Assembly: GCA_965204395.1 (NCBI GenBank)
Contig: OZ241987.1
Location: 3,224,001-3,288,000, forward strand
Source of the DNA: Bin87 sp965204395
GTDB taxonomy: Bacteria > Chloroflexota > Dehalococcoidia > Lucifugimonadales > UBA3495
DNA length: 64,000 bases
Reading direction: 5' to 3'
This document shows positions 6,563-17,567 of the stretch, piece after piece. The notes under the pieces were generated by a model. The model searched no databases, had not been told where the DNA came from, and saw only the letters and a program-made list of their open reading frames with translations. How positions within the stretch are numbered: the first letter of the stretch is position 1; each line of letters begins with the position of its first letter. A program made the translations under genes and the position numbers.

Positions 6563-8062
6563 ATGCTGGACACTACGCTGGGGATCATAACCCTGGTGAT
6601 CGCGTGCGCCGTGTTTCTGGTCGTGGGTCTCACCTACGCCTGGCGTCGCCGTCGTCAGAGCGTCGAGGACTACACCGTCTCCCGTAATCACGCACCCACC
6701 AACGTCGGTGTCGCCACCCTGGTGGCGTCGATGTTCGGCACTTGGGTCCTCCTCAGTCCCGGCGAGTCCGGCGCCAACTTCGGCATCATCTCTCTGGTCG
6801 GTTACGCTCTCGGCATGGCCGGCATCCCGGTCATGTTCATGTTCGTCGGCCCGCGCATCCGGCAGTTGATGCCCAATGGACACTCCGTCACCGAGTACGT
6901 CCGCCATCGTTACGGCCTGATACCCTTTGTTTCCATCTTCGTGGTCATCATCTTCGTCATTGGCATATTCATCACCGCCGAGATGACCGCCATCACCGCC
7001 GCCGTGAGTATCCTCACCGGCTCACCGGCGTGGGCCACCGCCGTCGCCGTCGGCCTGGTCGTCATCGCCTACACCGCCTACGGAGGCCTCCGCGTCTCGA
7101 TCTTCACCGACCGCATCCAGTTCTGGATCCTGATACCGGTGCTGGTCCTGCTACTGGTAGTTGCGGCTGTGCTGGTGGGCAACGCTGGCGTCTGGAAGGC
7201 CGAGGGAGCCGCGGCATCGCTATCCGTTACCAACCCCGGCAGTTACTTCTTCGCCATCGTGCTGATCATCGGCATAGTTGCATCCAACGCGTTCCATCCC
7301 GGGATGTGGCAGCGGGTGTACACGGTGGAAAACCAGCAGGCGCTCAACCGCAGCCTGTGGGGGGCCGCGGCGATTGCCATCCCGCTGACGTTCCTGATGG
7401 GCATGGCCGGCATCGCGGCCGTGGGCAAGGGTTCGGTCGCTCCGTTCCAGTATCCGGAAGTGGCGGCGGCTTTGTTCGCTCTGGCCGGCGACGTGTTCCC
7501 CCTGTGGATGCACTTCCTCATGCTCATCTGCGCCCTCATGCTCGCCATGAGCACCCTGGACACCCTGATGAACGGCCTTGCCAGCGGCATCGCCGTCGAC
7601 ATGGCCGGTGTCGGGATGCAACGCAATACCCTGATGGTTCTGGCCCGCGCTATCACCGTCATCGTCGCCATACCCGCCATCATCGTCGCTTCCCAGGGCC
7701 ACAGCGTCCTGTACGTGTTCCTCATCGCCGACCTGCTCGGCGCCGCCATCGCCGTGCCCATGTTGGTCGGGTTGTATTCCAGCCGCATGCCCGGCTGGGG
7801 CGTCATCCTGGCCGGCGCGGTTGGCATCGTCATCGGCGCCCTGTTCTATCCCAAGCCCGATCTGCTCTCCCCGTGGGCCCTCGTCTCCCCCTTGGGTGGG
7901 CAGATGTTCTTCGCGTTCGCTTCTGCGCTGGTGATTTCGTCGGTGATAGCCTTCGTCATCATCATCGGCCGCCGCGTGATTACTCCAACCCAGGAGTACA
8001 ACTTCGCCGCCCTTAACGCCGATGTCGGACTCATCGACGAACCCGCCGTAGCCGACGACTGA
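6563..8062 (+). CDS. SSS-family sodium:solute symporter, TPP-regulated (thiamin or precursor uptake?)
   Basis: 499 aa from ATG 6563, chosen because GGGAGG lies 6 bp upstream; an in-frame start at 6512 would fall within the riboswitch terminator. The hydrophobicity pattern gives about 13 membrane segments with the SSS-family loop RRRRQSVEDYTVSRNHAP after helix 1 and TAYGGLRVSIFTDRIQFW in the middle. Na+-coupled importers of this family carry pantothenate, proline and others. Being behind a TPP riboswitch and 84 bp ahead of thiC, it probably imports thiamin or its pyrimidine moiety; ThiV, an SSS protein predicted from riboswitch genomics, is the nearest named analogue. Substrate is inferred. 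Confidence 0.85.
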   Translation: MLDTTLGIITLVIACAVFLVVGLTYAWRRRRQSVEDYTVSRNHAPTNVGVATLVASMFGTWVLLSPGESGANFGIISLVGYALGMAGIPVMFMFVGPRIRQLMPNGHSVTEYVRHRYGLIPFVSIFVVIIFVIGIFITAEMTAITAAVSILTGSPAWATAVAVGLVVIAYTAYGGLRVSIFTDRIQFWILIPVLVLLLVVAAVLVGNAGVWKAEGAAASLSVTNPGSYFFAIVLIIGIVASNAFHPGMWQRVYTVENQQALNRSLWGAAAIAIPLTFLMGMAGIAAVGKGSVAPFQYPEVAAALFALAGDVFPLWMHFLMLICALMLAMSTLDTLMNGLASGIAVDMAGVGMQRNTLMVLARAITVIVAIPAIIVASQGHSVLYVFLIADLLGAAIAVPMLVGLYSSRMPGWGVILAGAVGIVIGALFYPKPDLLSPWALVSPLGGQMFFAFASALVISSVIAFVIIIGRRVITPTQEYNFAALNADVGLIDEPAVADD

Positions 8063-8076
8063 CAACCGCACATCGT

Positions 8077-8101
8077 GTAGGGGCGAATCATCATTCGCCC
8101 C
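8077..8101. repeat. TAGGGGCGAAT..ATTCGCCCC palindrome (R1)
   Basis: One copy of the R1 hairpin lies in the 84-bp gap between the symporter and thiC. Inside a presumed operon it would form an intercistronic RNA hairpin rather than a terminator, since no T run follows. Confidence 0.7.
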
Positions 8102-8146
8102 AAAACTTTCCAACACCCACCACCATCCGGCAGGAGGAATCACAGC

Positions 8147-10027
<1,881 letters not shown>

Positions 10028-10086
10028 CCGCCAACCTGATCGGCGACCGTGATCGTCTTCACGGTCGCCGATGCTCGACTCTGCAA

Positions 10087-10112
10087 GTAGGGGCGAATAA
10101 TCATTCGCCCCT
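10087..10112. repeat. TAGGGGCGAAT..ATTCGCCCCT palindrome (R1)
   Basis: Lies 60 bp after the thiC stop, between convergent thiC and the antiporter gene; a possible bidirectional 3'-end hairpin. Confidence 0.7.
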
Positions 10113-10163
10113 GTGCGATTTGTCCAGCCAACTGGAATCCCTGCACACTTGCAACCTACACCG

Positions 10164-11864
10164 TCACCCCCGACCCTCGCTCAACATCAACTCAACCACG
10201 TCCCCCAGCCGCACGGAGCCCAGAACCGTGTCGGTCTCTTGGTCCATCACCGGGATGGCCGACAGCCCGTGCTCCGTCATCCGCTGCAGCACGTCCTCGG
10301 CTGGTTCGTCGGGAAAAGCAACCGGAGTCTCCTTCCGCACTATGTCGCCCAGCAATGCGCTGGGCCATTCGCTTTTCGGCAGATAACGGAATGCCCCCAT
10401 CGACACGATGCCGGCCAGCGACTCTCCATCGACCACCACGTAGTCGTACTGCTGGGGCACGGCCCAGCGTTCCGTGAACTCCCGCACCGAAACCGAAACG
10501 TTCGGCAGCCGGCGCGTCGTGTCCAGTATGTCATCTACCGTCACGTCGTCCAGCGCGAACAGCACGGTGCCGCTGGGCAGGTTTCGCAGGCTTGTTGCCG
10601 GATCCACTACCCGGCTGGCCTTGCTCACCGCAAAGCTGATGGCCTGCGGCATGAACAATATATAGCCGAACATCACCAGCACCAGGAACGAGAATACCGA
10701 TTCGTGTATGGTCCCCGATTCCCGGAGCACCAACAGCAGCGCGATCTCGGCCACCCCCTTGCCCATCAGGCCCGATGCAACGGCGTAGGGCACCGTCAGC
10801 CGCGAAACGTAGGCCCCAATGAATGCGCCGATAAAGTTCCCGAACAGAGGAATCAACGCCAACGCCAGCATCGTCCACACCGGCAACCCCACGAACGAGA
10901 ACGTGAAGTGCAGTCCCGCCGAGGCGAAAAACAGCGGCACGAACAGCCCCTCCGCCGTGCTACGCAACCCCGGCATGATCTCCCGCCTCACCTGGTACGG
11001 CAGCCCCGCCAGCGACGCGCCGAACAGCAGCGCCCCCAGCGTCCCGTGCAGCCCGAACAACTCGGCGGCGTCCACCATCAGGAACAGGACTCCCAACAAT
11101 AGACCCAGCGAAAGCTGCGGCACCTGTATTACCCGTTGGAGCAGCGCCACCATCGGCGGCAGCACCCGCGACGACAACGCCCACGATACTGCCGTGAACC
11201 CCACGACCTTGCCCACCAGGATCAGTATCCCCGTAACCGACACTTCGTGGACGTGTTCGCCAATACTGAAACCGATCAGCAGCAGGGTGATCAACTCCGA
11301 TATCACCACCACCGTGAATATCTGCAAACCAATCGGTTCTCGTAGCCTGCCTTCGTCCGACAGCACTTTGGCTACTATCCCCAGGCTGGTCATGGACAGG
11401 ATCCCGGCCAGCGCCAGCGCCTCCGTCAGCTCCAGGTCGATTCCGAAATCGTAGACGGCCCCGGTGGTCACCACCATCGAGATGCCCAGGGAGAACAGCA
11501 CGGACAGCATCGCCGCCAGGAAGTAATGTCCTCGAAGCGACTGCACAAAGCTGGAGATGTCAATCTCATCCAGCCCGATCAGGAAGAAGAAAATGAAGAC
11601 GCCCAGGGTCAGCAGCAGTTCAATATGCCCCGTCACCTCCACGTGCCACACCCCCGCCGATTGCAGCGCCGGCCCCAGCAGGATGCCCACCGCCGCGTAG
11701 GCAATGATGGCGTTCAGCCGCAACCTGCGGAACAACCCCTCGGCCAGCTTGGCTGCAATGATCAGCACGCCCAGCGACAGCAGGGATTGTTTGATCGCGC
11801 CCGACGTGCCGGCGACGCTGCCGAACCACTCAATCGCCGGCAGCCAAAGTCCTTCCACCGCCAT
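10164..11864 (-). CDS. CPA2-type cation:proton antiporter with C-terminal CBS domain
   Basis: 566 aa. The first ~390 residues form a Na+/H+ exchanger (KefB/GerN-like) domain with about 12 membrane helices; LLGPALQSAGVWHVEV, FFLIGLDEIDISSF and GLMGKGVAEIALLLVL are typical segments. After the membrane part (residues ~400-490) a soluble linker leads to a CBS-type segment, DEPAEDVLQRMTEHGLSAIPVMD, near the C-terminus, likely sensing nucleotides or ionic strength. Lacks the TrkA-N domain of Kef channels. Exchanges K+ or Na+ for protons at the inner membrane. GGAG precedes the ATG at 11864. It stands alone. Confidence 0.85.
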   Translation of the reverse strand: MAVEGLWLPAIEWFGSVAGTSGAIKQSLLSLGVLIIAAKLAEGLFRRLRLNAIIAYAAVGILLGPALQSAGVWHVEVTGHIELLLTLGVFIFFFLIGLDEIDISSFVQSLRGHYFLAAMLSVLFSLGISMVVTTGAVYDFGIDLELTEALALAGILSMTSLGIVAKVLSDEGRLREPIGLQIFTVVVISELITLLLIGFSIGEHVHEVSVTGILILVGKVVGFTAVSWALSSRVLPPMVALLQRVIQVPQLSLGLLLGVLFLMVDAAELFGLHGTLGALLFGASLAGLPYQVRREIMPGLRSTAEGLFVPLFFASAGLHFTFSFVGLPVWTMLALALIPLFGNFIGAFIGAYVSRLTVPYAVASGLMGKGVAEIALLLVLRESGTIHESVFSFLVLVMFGYILFMPQAISFAVSKASRVVDPATSLRNLPSGTVLFALDDVTVDDILDTTRRLPNVSVSVREFTERWAVPQQYDYVVVDGESLAGIVSMGAFRYLPKSEWPSALLGDIVRKETPVAFPDEPAEDVLQRMTEHGLSAIPVMDQETDTVLGSVRLGDVVELMLSEGRG

Positions 11865-11991
11865 TGTGCGTATCTCCGGTTATGCCGATTGCGTTGATAT
11901 TCAAAAATTTAGGATGGTTTATTTTCTTGTATCGTGGGCGCCGATGGTATTGGGCATTGCCACCAGTTGGCAAATCGCCCCGCGCCAGTCC

Positions 11992-12202
11992 CAGGGCCAT
12001 CGCATTTGGAATTTACAGACTCGTCACTCCGGCGAAAGTCGAAGATGTCCGCCATAGGCGGATGCCGGAGTCCAGAGGCCTCGGGATGAAGACAACGGCT
12101 CCGAAACAGCCGACTTCAGGCACTGGATACCGGCTTTCGCCGGTATGACGGTAGCCGGGAGCGCCGCACCAAAGAGCCAAAGGTCGAAATGCGATTGCCC
12201 TG
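11992..12202. mobile_element. Complete MITE, AGGGCAATCGCATTT family (copy A)
   Basis: A 211-bp unit beginning CAGGGCCATCGCATTTGG and ending AAATGCGATTGCCCTGG, i.e. terminal inverted repeats. Inside are two hairpins: one around CTCCGGCGAAAG..CCGGAG, interrupted by an insert with GTCCGCCATAGGCGGA, and one ACCGGCTTTCGCCGGT. It is almost identical over its whole length to the copy at 50000-50210, which has the same length. It contains no gene; mobility would need a transposase in trans. Confidence 0.8.
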
Positions 12203-12295
12203 GCGCCAGTCCGGGTAGTTTGGACCCACCCTTCGCCGCCGCGGGGTTATCCGCGCTCTTCACTCCTATATTCCCGCCTGCACTGGAAAGCGATG

Positions 12296-12317
12296 CGCCG
12301 GGAAACTCCCGGCGCAA
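12296..12317. repeat. GC-rich perfect hairpin
   Basis: GCGCCGGG and CCCGGCGC flank a five-base loop. There is no T run, so it is not an intrinsic terminator. It is the only structured element seen between the MITE and the small membrane peptide gene (12203-12498). Confidence 0.5.
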
Positions 12318-12498
12318 ATGCCTGCCTGTAGTCTCACAGCGCAGCGTTCCCCGTTTACGCCACGATGGGAACGCAGTAGTCCGCCGCCGCCTGGTTTAGA
12401 AATCCGACGCTATGGTTGAACCCCGGGTGCAGCTTAATTGCGGGTCCCATTCCCTTGACCCTGCAAAATCGTCGTGTCCACCCAAGCCCCGCGCCCAC

Positions 12499-12612
12499 TC
12501 AGCAAAGCTGCATCGCGCTGCGCAGAAGAGCCGATCCGTACATCCCCAGGAAAGCCAGCAGCAGGCCAATCGCTATGCCCCCGGCCATCCCCACTGCAAC
12601 GTATCTCCCCAT
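12499..12612 (-). CDS. 37-aa single-pass membrane peptide
   Basis: MGRYVAVGMAGGIAIGLLL continues as AFLGMYGSALLRSAMQLC and stops. A near-perfect GGAGG lies 7 bp before the ATG, which is stronger than most genes here. The peptide is one hydrophobic helix with Gly-rich faces (GMAGGIAIGLLLAFLG) and short charged ends. No family recognised; holin-like, toxin-like or transporter-associated small proteins have this look. It lies 159 bp downstream of the STAS gene start region on the same strand, so it could be co-transcribed with it. Confidence 0.5.
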   Translation of the reverse strand: MGRYVAVGMAGGIAIGLLLAFLGMYGSALLRSAMQLC

Positions 12613-12770
12613 TGCTAATCCTCCAATATCGACTCGGTGTAGCATCCCTGGGTGGGATACCGTGTGTCAGCCTTGAACGACTTGCTCGGATAGATCAGGT
12701 GCGGTTGATATATCCATTTCCGTGCCGCAGCGACTCGAAGCCTGCGCAAACGAAGGGGTCAGTAGCGTCC

Positions 12771-13109
12771 CTAACCGCTCACCGCCGCGATCGCCTCCGC
12801 CCGCGATGGCCTGATGTCAACCAGCTGCGCTATCCCGCTGGTGTCAAATACGTTCTGCACCTCGTTGGACAGGGAGCACAGGGCTAGACGGGCATCCTGC
12901 CTTTGCAGCCTCCGCAGCATCTGGATGATCACGCGCAGCCCCGCGCTGCTGATGTACGTCAACCCGGACATATCAATTACTACCGCCCGCTCTGAGGCCT
13001 CGATCGCTGCGTCCAGCTCGTCGTGGAATATCTGGGCACTTGCCAGGTCAAGCCGGTCCTCGGCTCTGATCACCAGTGCCCCGCTGTCTCTGCCTGTTTC
13101 GATCACCAT
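12771..13109 (-). CDS. STAS-domain anti-sigma factor antagonist (SpoIIAA/RsbV-like)
   Basis: 112 aa from ATG 13109 (MVIETGRDSGALVIRAEDRL). The core VVIDMSGLTYISSAGLRVIIQML is the conserved STAS loop containing the Ser phosphorylated by anti-sigma kinases. In the known partner-switch, unphosphorylated antagonist binds the kinase and frees a sigma factor. No kinase, phosphatase or sigma gene is adjacent, so its partner lies elsewhere. Length is typical. Confidence 0.88.
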   Translation of the reverse strand: MVIETGRDSGALVIRAEDRLDLASAQIFHDELDAAIEASERAVVIDMSGLTYISSAGLRVIIQMLRRLQRQDARLALCSLSNEVQNVFDTSGIAQLVDIRPSRAEAIAAVSG

Positions 13110-13433
13110 GATGTCGTCCCCGCATCCTTGTCGCGTGCCTGCCCTAAACTTCAAACGGCCGGCCTCATGCCGAAGGGTGCCGCCACCCCGATTGTGGCGA
13201 CCCCGCGTACCGCTACGCCAAGAGCAATGGACGCAGATTTACGTAACTTTGCGGCCTCGGTCAGACGCGCCGATTTACAGCCTGACGCCGTTTTACGTCG
13301 CCGCAGCTCGGTGATAGACCATCATACATCGCGCCATTTGACATATGCGATAATGGAATAACAACTATTCAACCATCCGTACCAGCCCCCATCGTCAATC
13401 CGCCGTGCCATTGCAAAACCAGCGAGGTGCGAC

Positions 13434-13667
13434 ATGATGGAACGAGCAACTACCGCGCAACGCCGTTACCTGGAGCGGCTGCTCGCCAGCGCCGACACTA
13501 CGTGGCCCATGGTTCGGCGGCGCTGGGCCGGAGCCCCGGCCCGTTTCAACGACCTGGACCGGCGCCAGGCCGGCTCCCTAATCGCCACTCTGCGCCGTCA
13601 CGGCCACCTGCCGGCCAACCACGCCCTCAACGGCGAGCCGCCCCTGCGACAGGACGCCGGCTGCTGA
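13434..13667 (+). CDS. Small hypothetical protein
   Basis: 77 aa, basic. ATTAQRRYLERLLASADT, then FNDLDRRQAGSLIATLRRHG: two helices joined by a turn, similar in pattern to small helical domains that start TxxQxxxLxxL and end in a xASxLIxxL helix, as in several phage-derived or ATP-grasp-associated proteins. No function assigned. The start MM has GAGGTG upstream. Codon use is like the neighbours. It ends 46 bp before the convergent UspA gene. Between 13110 and 13433 no gene was accepted. Confidence 0.5.
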   Translation: MMERATTAQRRYLERLLASADTTWPMVRRRWAGAPARFNDLDRRQAGSLIATLRRHGHLPANHALNGEPPLRQDAGC

Positions 13668-13712
13668 CAGCCTATCCGTCGCCTATCGCCCGCACCGTCA
13701 ACCTCCCCGCCG

Positions 13713-14738
13713 TCAGGCCGGTTGCGCCGCGGCCCCACCGAACTCCGGCGAGTTGGCTGCATCGACCCCCTGCTCCATCATCGCGGGCGACGGCGTTTCC
13801 ATCTGCCGTACCACCAGCACCGGTACATCTGAATGCCGCACCACCCGGTCGGTCACGCTGCCCAGCATCAGCCGGTTTATGCCGCTGCGTCCGTGGGTCG
13901 TCATCACCACTATCGCCTTCTCAGAGGCCGCCGTGTCTGCTATCGCATCGGCCACGTTCTGCGATTCCACCGGCCGCGTCACCACGTCGTTGACGAACCC
14001 GAATTCCCCCGTCAACCTGCGAGCCGACCGCTCCAGCGAACCCCTCGCCTCATCCAGTTCCGTCTGTATTAACTCCTCCACCGGTGCCCAATCTGAATCC
14101 TGCGCTCTGGCGGCCCCTCCTGATTCCCCACCCAGATATTCGCGATAGGCAGCCGCATCCGAATTCACTCTCACCAGAACGATGCGCGTTTTCAGCGCGG
14201 TAGCCATCGTTGCGGCATGCTCCAGCGATAACTCCGACAACGTCGATCCGTCCAGTGGCACCAGGATGGCCTGCGGCTCCGTTTGCTCCGACGGACTGGC
14301 GGCTGCGCCCCTGACCAGCAGCATCGGATTCGGGATGGCGTGCAGCACCTTGTCGGCCACGCTGCCCAGCGCCCAACGGGCGATCCCACCCCGGCCGTGC
14401 GTAGACATCACCACCAGCGCGTCCGGATCGTCCGCGACCCAATCCACGATGGCCTGCACCGGACCGCCCGGCAGCGTCGTTGCGGTGGTCAAGTAGCCCA
14501 TCTCCCGTAGGTTCGTCCGCACCTGTGACAGGTAATCGTCCGTCCGCGACCTGGCTTGATCCAGCATCCGCTGCATCGCCGCTACGGCCAGGTGATCGTG
14601 CAAAGCCGGGGGCAGCACGTCGAAGGCTTCCACCAGTTCAATGGGTATCGCAAGCGCCCCCGCCACCATCCTGGCATACGGCAGCGACCTCTCCGACAAC
14701 TTGGATCCATCCAGCGGCACCACTACTTTGGAATACAT
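13713..14738 (-). CDS. Tandem-domain universal stress protein
   Basis: 341 aa with two complete UspA domains (roughly 1-150 and 155-310). Each has the ATP-binding G-2x-G-9x-G-(S/T) motif: STHGRGGIARWALGSVADKV and TTHGRSGINRLMLGSVTDRV. Both start with the VPLDGS strand-loop (VVPLDGSKLSERSLPYA; ILVPLDGSTLSELSLEHA). These nucleotide-binding proteins modulate stress physiology in the cytoplasm. The tail beyond 315 is low-complexity. It diverges from the exchanger gene, with about 150 bp between. Confidence 0.92.
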   Translation of the reverse strand: MYSKVVVPLDGSKLSERSLPYARMVAGALAIPIELVEAFDVLPPALHDHLAVAAMQRMLDQARSRTDDYLSQVRTNLREMGYLTTATTLPGGPVQAIVDWVADDPDALVVMSTHGRGGIARWALGSVADKVLHAIPNPMLLVRGAAASPSEQTEPQAILVPLDGSTLSELSLEHAATMATALKTRIVLVRVNSDAAAYREYLGGESGGAARAQDSDWAPVEELIQTELDEARGSLERSARRLTGEFGFVNDVVTRPVESQNVADAIADTAASEKAIVVMTTHGRSGINRLMLGSVTDRVVRHSDVPVLVVRQMETPSPAMMEQGVDAANSPEFGGAAAQPA

Positions 14739-14891
14739 ATCGAACCGATCTCACCCCGTTATTGAAATCCCGTCTTGCATTTGGGCCCCGCTATGTTACC
14801 ACCGCGGTTTGTTCGGCCATGCTCCCTCGCGAAAACGGTTTCATGTGATAGGGTACCGTCCCGAATCATATATCGATCCAGGAGGTCGTGG

Positions 14892-16115
14892 ATGGGAACC
14901 TATGGCGGCAAGCGGCAGTGGGGCGTGCTGATTGTCGTCGTATTGTTGGGATTGCCCGGCATCGGTTTGCTGTTTTCCGGCGTGCAACTTCACCCGTTGG
15001 TCGCGGCCGCGGTATATGGCGCCGGTATCCTGGCCGGCGCGTTCCTCTTCTCCTGGGCCGCCGAGGTCGCCGAGTTGGACATTTCGGCGTCCCTAGCCAT
15101 CGCCATCCTGGCCCTGCTCACCGTGCTTCCTGAATACGCCATCGAGGCCGTGCTGGCCTGGGATGCCGGCGCCTCATTCGACCCAGCCATCCGCGCCGTT
15201 ACCGACGAAACCGAGCGCGTCGCCGCCAACGTCAACGGAGCCAATCGGATGCTCGTCGGCGTGGGCTGGCCAGTGGTGATCCTGGTCTCGTGGGCGGTGC
15301 ACCGCCGAGTCCTCGATTTGCGCGGCCATATCGGCCCCGAAATGACTTTCCTTACCATCGCCGTCGTGGTCACCTTCCCGCTGTTCTTCATCATGCAAAT
15401 CCATTTCCTGATCGCCGCCGCCCTGATCGCGCTCTACGCGGCGTATCTGTGGGTAAGCTCCAGGAGGGCAGGAGGGACTACCGAACTGGCCGGTGTTGCC
15501 GCGGCGGTGGGGCACCTGCCCGTCCCGTGGCGTCGCGCCACGGTGATCTTGCTGTTCCTCTATGCCGCCGCAGTCATCGGCGTGGCAGCCGACCCCTTCG
15601 TCGGTGGCCTGGTGGAAACCGGATTGCAGTTGGGCATCGACGAGTTCATCCTGATCCAATGGCTGGCGCCCCTGGCGTCCGAAACCCCCGAGGTTGTCGT
15701 CGCCGTCCTCTTTGCCACGCGGTCCAATCCCGCTGCGGGCCTCACCATTCTGATTGCTTCCGGCGTCAACAAGTTCACCCTGCTCGTGGGCAGCATGGTA
15801 GGCATCTTCAGCCTGTCTGCCGGCGCACTGCTGTCCTTCCCATTGAACGATCGCCAGGCCGCCGAATTCCTGCTCACCACGGCGTTTTCGTTGTTCGGAC
15901 TGCTCCTCATCGCCCGTCGCACGGTCGATTGGAAAACCGGAGCGTTGCTGTTGACAACCTTCGTCGCCCACCTGTTCTTTCCCCAGGCCCAGCACCGTCT
16001 CTGGTTCGCCTACGGATTCTTCGGCCTGTCCGGCATCACCGTTGCGCTCGATTGGCGTCGCCTCAAATACCTGGTGAAAGAGGATCAACCCAACACTGAC
16101 GCCCAATCGAGTTAG
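14892..16115 (+). CDS. Sodium/calcium exchanger family membrane protein
   Basis: 407 aa from ATG 14892, which follows CAGGAGG. Ten or eleven membrane helices. Two alpha-repeat motifs of the Ca2+:cation antiporter family are visible: ILALLTVLPEYAIEAVLAWD in the first half and WLAPLASETPEVVVAVLF in the second, each with the PE that binds the ion. The first repeat has LPE instead of GNxPE. Probably extrudes Ca2+ in exchange for Na+ or H+ at the inner membrane. No operon partners. Confidence 0.82.
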   Translation: MGTYGGKRQWGVLIVVVLLGLPGIGLLFSGVQLHPLVAAAVYGAGILAGAFLFSWAAEVAELDISASLAIAILALLTVLPEYAIEAVLAWDAGASFDPAIRAVTDETERVAANVNGANRMLVGVGWPVVILVSWAVHRRVLDLRGHIGPEMTFLTIAVVVTFPLFFIMQIHFLIAAALIALYAAYLWVSSRRAGGTTELAGVAAAVGHLPVPWRRATVILLFLYAAAVIGVAADPFVGGLVETGLQLGIDEFILIQWLAPLASETPEVVVAVLFATRSNPAAGLTILIASGVNKFTLLVGSMVGIFSLSAGALLSFPLNDRQAAEFLLTTAFSLFGLLLIARRTVDWKTGALLLTTFVAHLFFPQAQHRLWFAYGFFGLSGITVALDWRRLKYLVKEDQPNTDAQSS

Positions 16116-16169
16116 GTCCCGTGAGACCAACTACTGATGCGTGAATTGATATCTAAACCCAGCACACCA

Positions 16170-16249
16170 CCGTCATTCCTGCGAAAGCAGGAATCCAGAG
16201 TTCGCCGCTACAAAGACGTTCTGGATCCCCGCTTGCGCGGGAATGACGG
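16170..16249. repeat. Inverted pair of GTCATTCC palindromes
   Basis: CCGTCATTCCTGCG..CAGGAATCCAG followed, 25 bp later, by the inverted CTGGATCCCCGC..GGGAATGACGG. Same head-to-head arrangement as at 3403. It fills the gap between two convergent genes. Confidence 0.75.
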
Positions 16250-16380
16250 AGTAGTTTGGCTAATCGCTCACGCATCAGTAGATCGTCCTCAGCACAGTTG
16301 CCGCTCACCGTCCTCGGGAAATGAAAAAGGGTGCGACGACCGTTCGCCGCACCCCGAAAATCCAGTCGTTTACGATTGGC

Positions 16381-16818
16381 CTAGTAGTGGCGCAACTCCA
16401 CCACGTTGTTGTCCGGGTCATAGATGTACAGCGAGATGCCGTCGCCGTGCGAGCCCCAGCGCTTGCCCGGCCCGGCCTGAATCTCCACGCCCAGGTCCTC
16501 AAACCGCGCCTTCAACTCTTCCATGTCCGTATAGTCAATCACCATGCAGAAGTGGTCCTGGTTGCGGGGACCGTCCTGGTCCATCGAATAATTGTCGGAC
16601 GCGAAGAAGTCGATGATCGTATCCGCGTTCAGCCGCGCCGACGGGAATCGCACCTCGCCGGCCCGCCACTGCTCCACCCGCTCCGCCTGCATTCCCAACA
16701 CTTCGGTGTAGAACCGCAAGGACTGTTCAACGTCCCGCGTCCGCAGCACGATGTGGTCCATCTCCGTGATGTTGACCAGGGGCTTCGTCACTCGCTCAAA
16801 TTGGGTTACGGTAGCCAT
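16381..16818 (-). CDS. VOC-family (glyoxalase/dioxygenase-fold) protein
   Basis: 145 aa from ATG 16818, which has GGAGGAA 5 bp upstream; longer readings of the frame run into a MITE and are not credible. Two beta-alpha-beta-beta-beta modules: ITEMDHIVLRTRDVEQSLRFY and NQDHFCMVIDYTDMEELKARF. Metal ligands are the His in MDHIVL, the His in QDHFCM and the Glu in NNVVELRHY. Members include glyoxalase I, extradiol dioxygenases and fosfomycin resistance proteins; the sequence does not decide which. Confidence 0.85.
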   Translation of the reverse strand: MATVTQFERVTKPLVNITEMDHIVLRTRDVEQSLRFYTEVLGMQAERVEQWRAGEVRFPSARLNADTIIDFFASDNYSMDQDGPRNQDHFCMVIDYTDMEELKARFEDLGVEIQAGPGKRWGSHGDGISLYIYDPDNNVVELRHY

Positions 16819-16913
16819 GTAGTTCCTCCCGTGTCGTCGTGCTCTCCGGTTGCCTAGTGTCTCCGCATTATATGGCCGCGCCAATGCCGTTGTCATCCGC
16901 GCCGGTCCCTGCA

Positions 16914-17149
16914 CAGCGCAATCGCATTTCAATTGCCGGCCCCTGGATAAGCCTCTCCCTGCCACCGTCATACCGGCGAAAGTCGCAGATGCGCTTCTGG
17001 CGTGCCGGTATCCAGTGCCTGAAATCGGCAGTTTCGCGGTCGCTCTCTTCATTCGGCGGCCTCTGGACTCCGGCATCCGCCTATGATGGCGGACATCTTC
17101 GACTTGCGCCGGAGTGTCGGGCGTCTAAATTCTAAATGCGATTGCCCCG
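16914..17149. mobile_element. MITE, AGGGCAATCGCATTT family (copy C)
   Basis: Begins CAGCGCAATCGCATTTC and ends TAAATGCGATTGCCCC, in the opposite orientation to copies A and B, about 236 bp. The two internal hairpins are present, ACCGGCGAAAG..CCGGTATCCAG and CTCCGG..CCGGAG, and each carries an insert with a TCCGCC/GGCGGA or GCGCTTCTGGCG core. No gene. Confidence 0.75.
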
Positions 17150-17334
17150 GCCCTGCGCCGGACTTTACGACTATTGCTCGGCGGCAAGCCAATCTGCTCA
17201 TCTTGCGGAACGCCCCAGGTTCGCCTCTGGAGAATCCGCCTCTGGCAGGAGCTTGTAGAAGGATGAGCGTACGGTGGTTGGTGAATCGTTCTGGCGTTTC
17301 TCGTTGGCCGCGGTTCGGGATAAGCGAAAGGTCT

Positions 17335-17519
17335 CAGGGCAATCGCATTTGGACTTCCACGTGTCCGCCAACTCCGCTGCCAACTACTGTCATTCCCGCG
17401 AAAGCGGGAATCCAGACTCTCGAATGGCTACTTTGGTGGTCAATATCCACGTCAAACGTCCCCTTGACTCCTACGAAAGCAGGAGTCTCGCGCAGAACCC
17501 TTTGAAATGCGATTGCCTG
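17335..17519. mobile_element. MITE, AGGGCAATCGCATTT family (copy D)
   Basis: Begins CAGGGCAATCGCATTTGG and ends TGAAATGCGATTGCCTGG, 185 bp. Its interior differs from A, B and C: it holds a GTCATTCCCGCG..CGGGAATCCAG palindrome and an ACTCCTACGAAAGCAGGAGT hairpin. The conserved termini with exchanged interiors suggest that the ends define the mobile unit. Confidence 0.7.
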
Positions 17520-17567
17520 GGGTTGTTCGTTGCCTGCTGTCGAGATAATCGAATGACTCTGATCCGA

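Noticed and set aside
12296..12317. GC-rich hairpin as intrinsic terminator
   Set aside because: No T run on either side and no gene ends nearby in the right orientation.
13229..13363. 44-codon frame MDADLRNFAASVRRADLQ...
   Set aside because: Weak start signal and codons unlike the neighbours; could equally be a regulatory region with TTACGT/TTACAG repeats.
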